NCBI GenBank assembly: GCA_040752025.1
Contig: JBFMFR010000090.1
Location: 1 to 5,430 of the forward strand
Length of the DNA stretch: 5,430 bases
Direction: 5' to 3'
DNA from: JBFMFR01 sp040752025
Lineage (GTDB): Bacteria; Chloroflexota; Anaerolineae; Anaerolineales; UBA4823
Of the stretch, positions 5,362 through 5,430 are shown piece after piece. Below the pieces are notes generated by a model. The model saw only the letters and a program-made list of their open reading frames with translations. It made no database searches and was not told the DNA's origin. Position numbers and translations under genes: made by a program. Every line of letters starts with the position of its first letter. Within the stretch, counting starts at the first letter, position 1.

Positions 5362-5430
5362 ATGACACAGCCAGACTTGAACGATCTCAGCCGAGAAGAA
5401 CTGATCCAAATCATCCTGAAGCAAGCCGCA
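5362..5430 (+). CDS. IS66-like transposase, N-terminal end (partial)
   Basis: A frame opens at ATG 5362 and stays open to the window edge, giving 23 residues (MTQPDLNDLSREELIQIILK, then QAA). The LSREELIxxIL pattern resembles the start of the N-terminal helical region of IS66-family transposases; the match is short, so family assignment is tentative. A consensus promoter lies about 100 bp upstream. The ribosome binding site is poor, with no purine-rich box at the usual distance. This gene points the same way as the transposase tail at the left edge of the window. Confidence 0.5.
   Translation, partial: MTQPDLNDLSREELIQIILKQAA

Noticed and set aside
1..5430. A CRISPR array, riboswitch or phage attachment site
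   Set aside because: No regularly spaced direct repeats or known riboswitch core are visible, and no duplicated tRNA 3' end that would mark integration at the tRNA-Asn gene was found.

Overview
The window looks like a chromosomal segment of a moderately GC-rich bacterium carrying one leftward protein operon and one tRNA gene, bounded on both sides by pieces of transposase genes. The gene mix suggests a Chloroflexota (Anaerolineae-like) genome: a PATAN/DUF4388 protein next to a conservon-type small GTPase, an AAR-like acyl-ACP reductase and a hexapeptide-repeat protein. That placement is an inference from gene types, not from a marker gene.

Layout. Positions 1-116 (+) are the C-terminal end of an IS66-like transposase. 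Five genes follow on the minus strand, listed here in transcription order: a PATAN/DUF4388 protein (4870-4043), a small Ras-like GTPase (4013-3468), an alpha/beta hydrolase (3421-2585), a left-handed beta-helix (hexapeptide) protein (2530-1220) and a long-chain acyl-ACP reductase-like dehydrogenase (1216-134). Gaps between them are 3-54 nt. A near-perfect sigma70-type promoter (TTGACG-17-TATAAT, 4927-4955) lies about 57 nt upstream of the first gene. Upstream of this is a minus-strand tRNA-Asn(GTT) at 5039-5112, with its own consensus promoter (TTGACA-17-TATAAT) and an intrinsic terminator that separates it from the operon. The right end has a third consensus promoter, facing right (5229-5257), a leader rich in short hairpins, and the first 23 codons of a rightward gene that resembles an IS66 transposase N-terminus.

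How the genes may work together. The first two genes form a signalling pair: PATAN proteins and FGTPGQ-type GTPases are regulatory modules. The last three look metabolic. AAR-like enzymes reduce acyl-ACP to fatty aldehyde, the hexapeptide fold is typical of acyltransferases and sugar-nucleotide enzymes, and the hydrolase has an intact Ser-Asp-His triad. A GTPase-controlled lipid or envelope-modification operon is a reasonable hypothesis. The sequence shows only co-transcription potential, not substrates. The most interesting points are this gene combination, the absence of an aldehyde-deformylating oxygenase beside the AAR homologue, a TTG start placed in frame just after a TAA stop, and two same-direction transposase fragments flanking the block.
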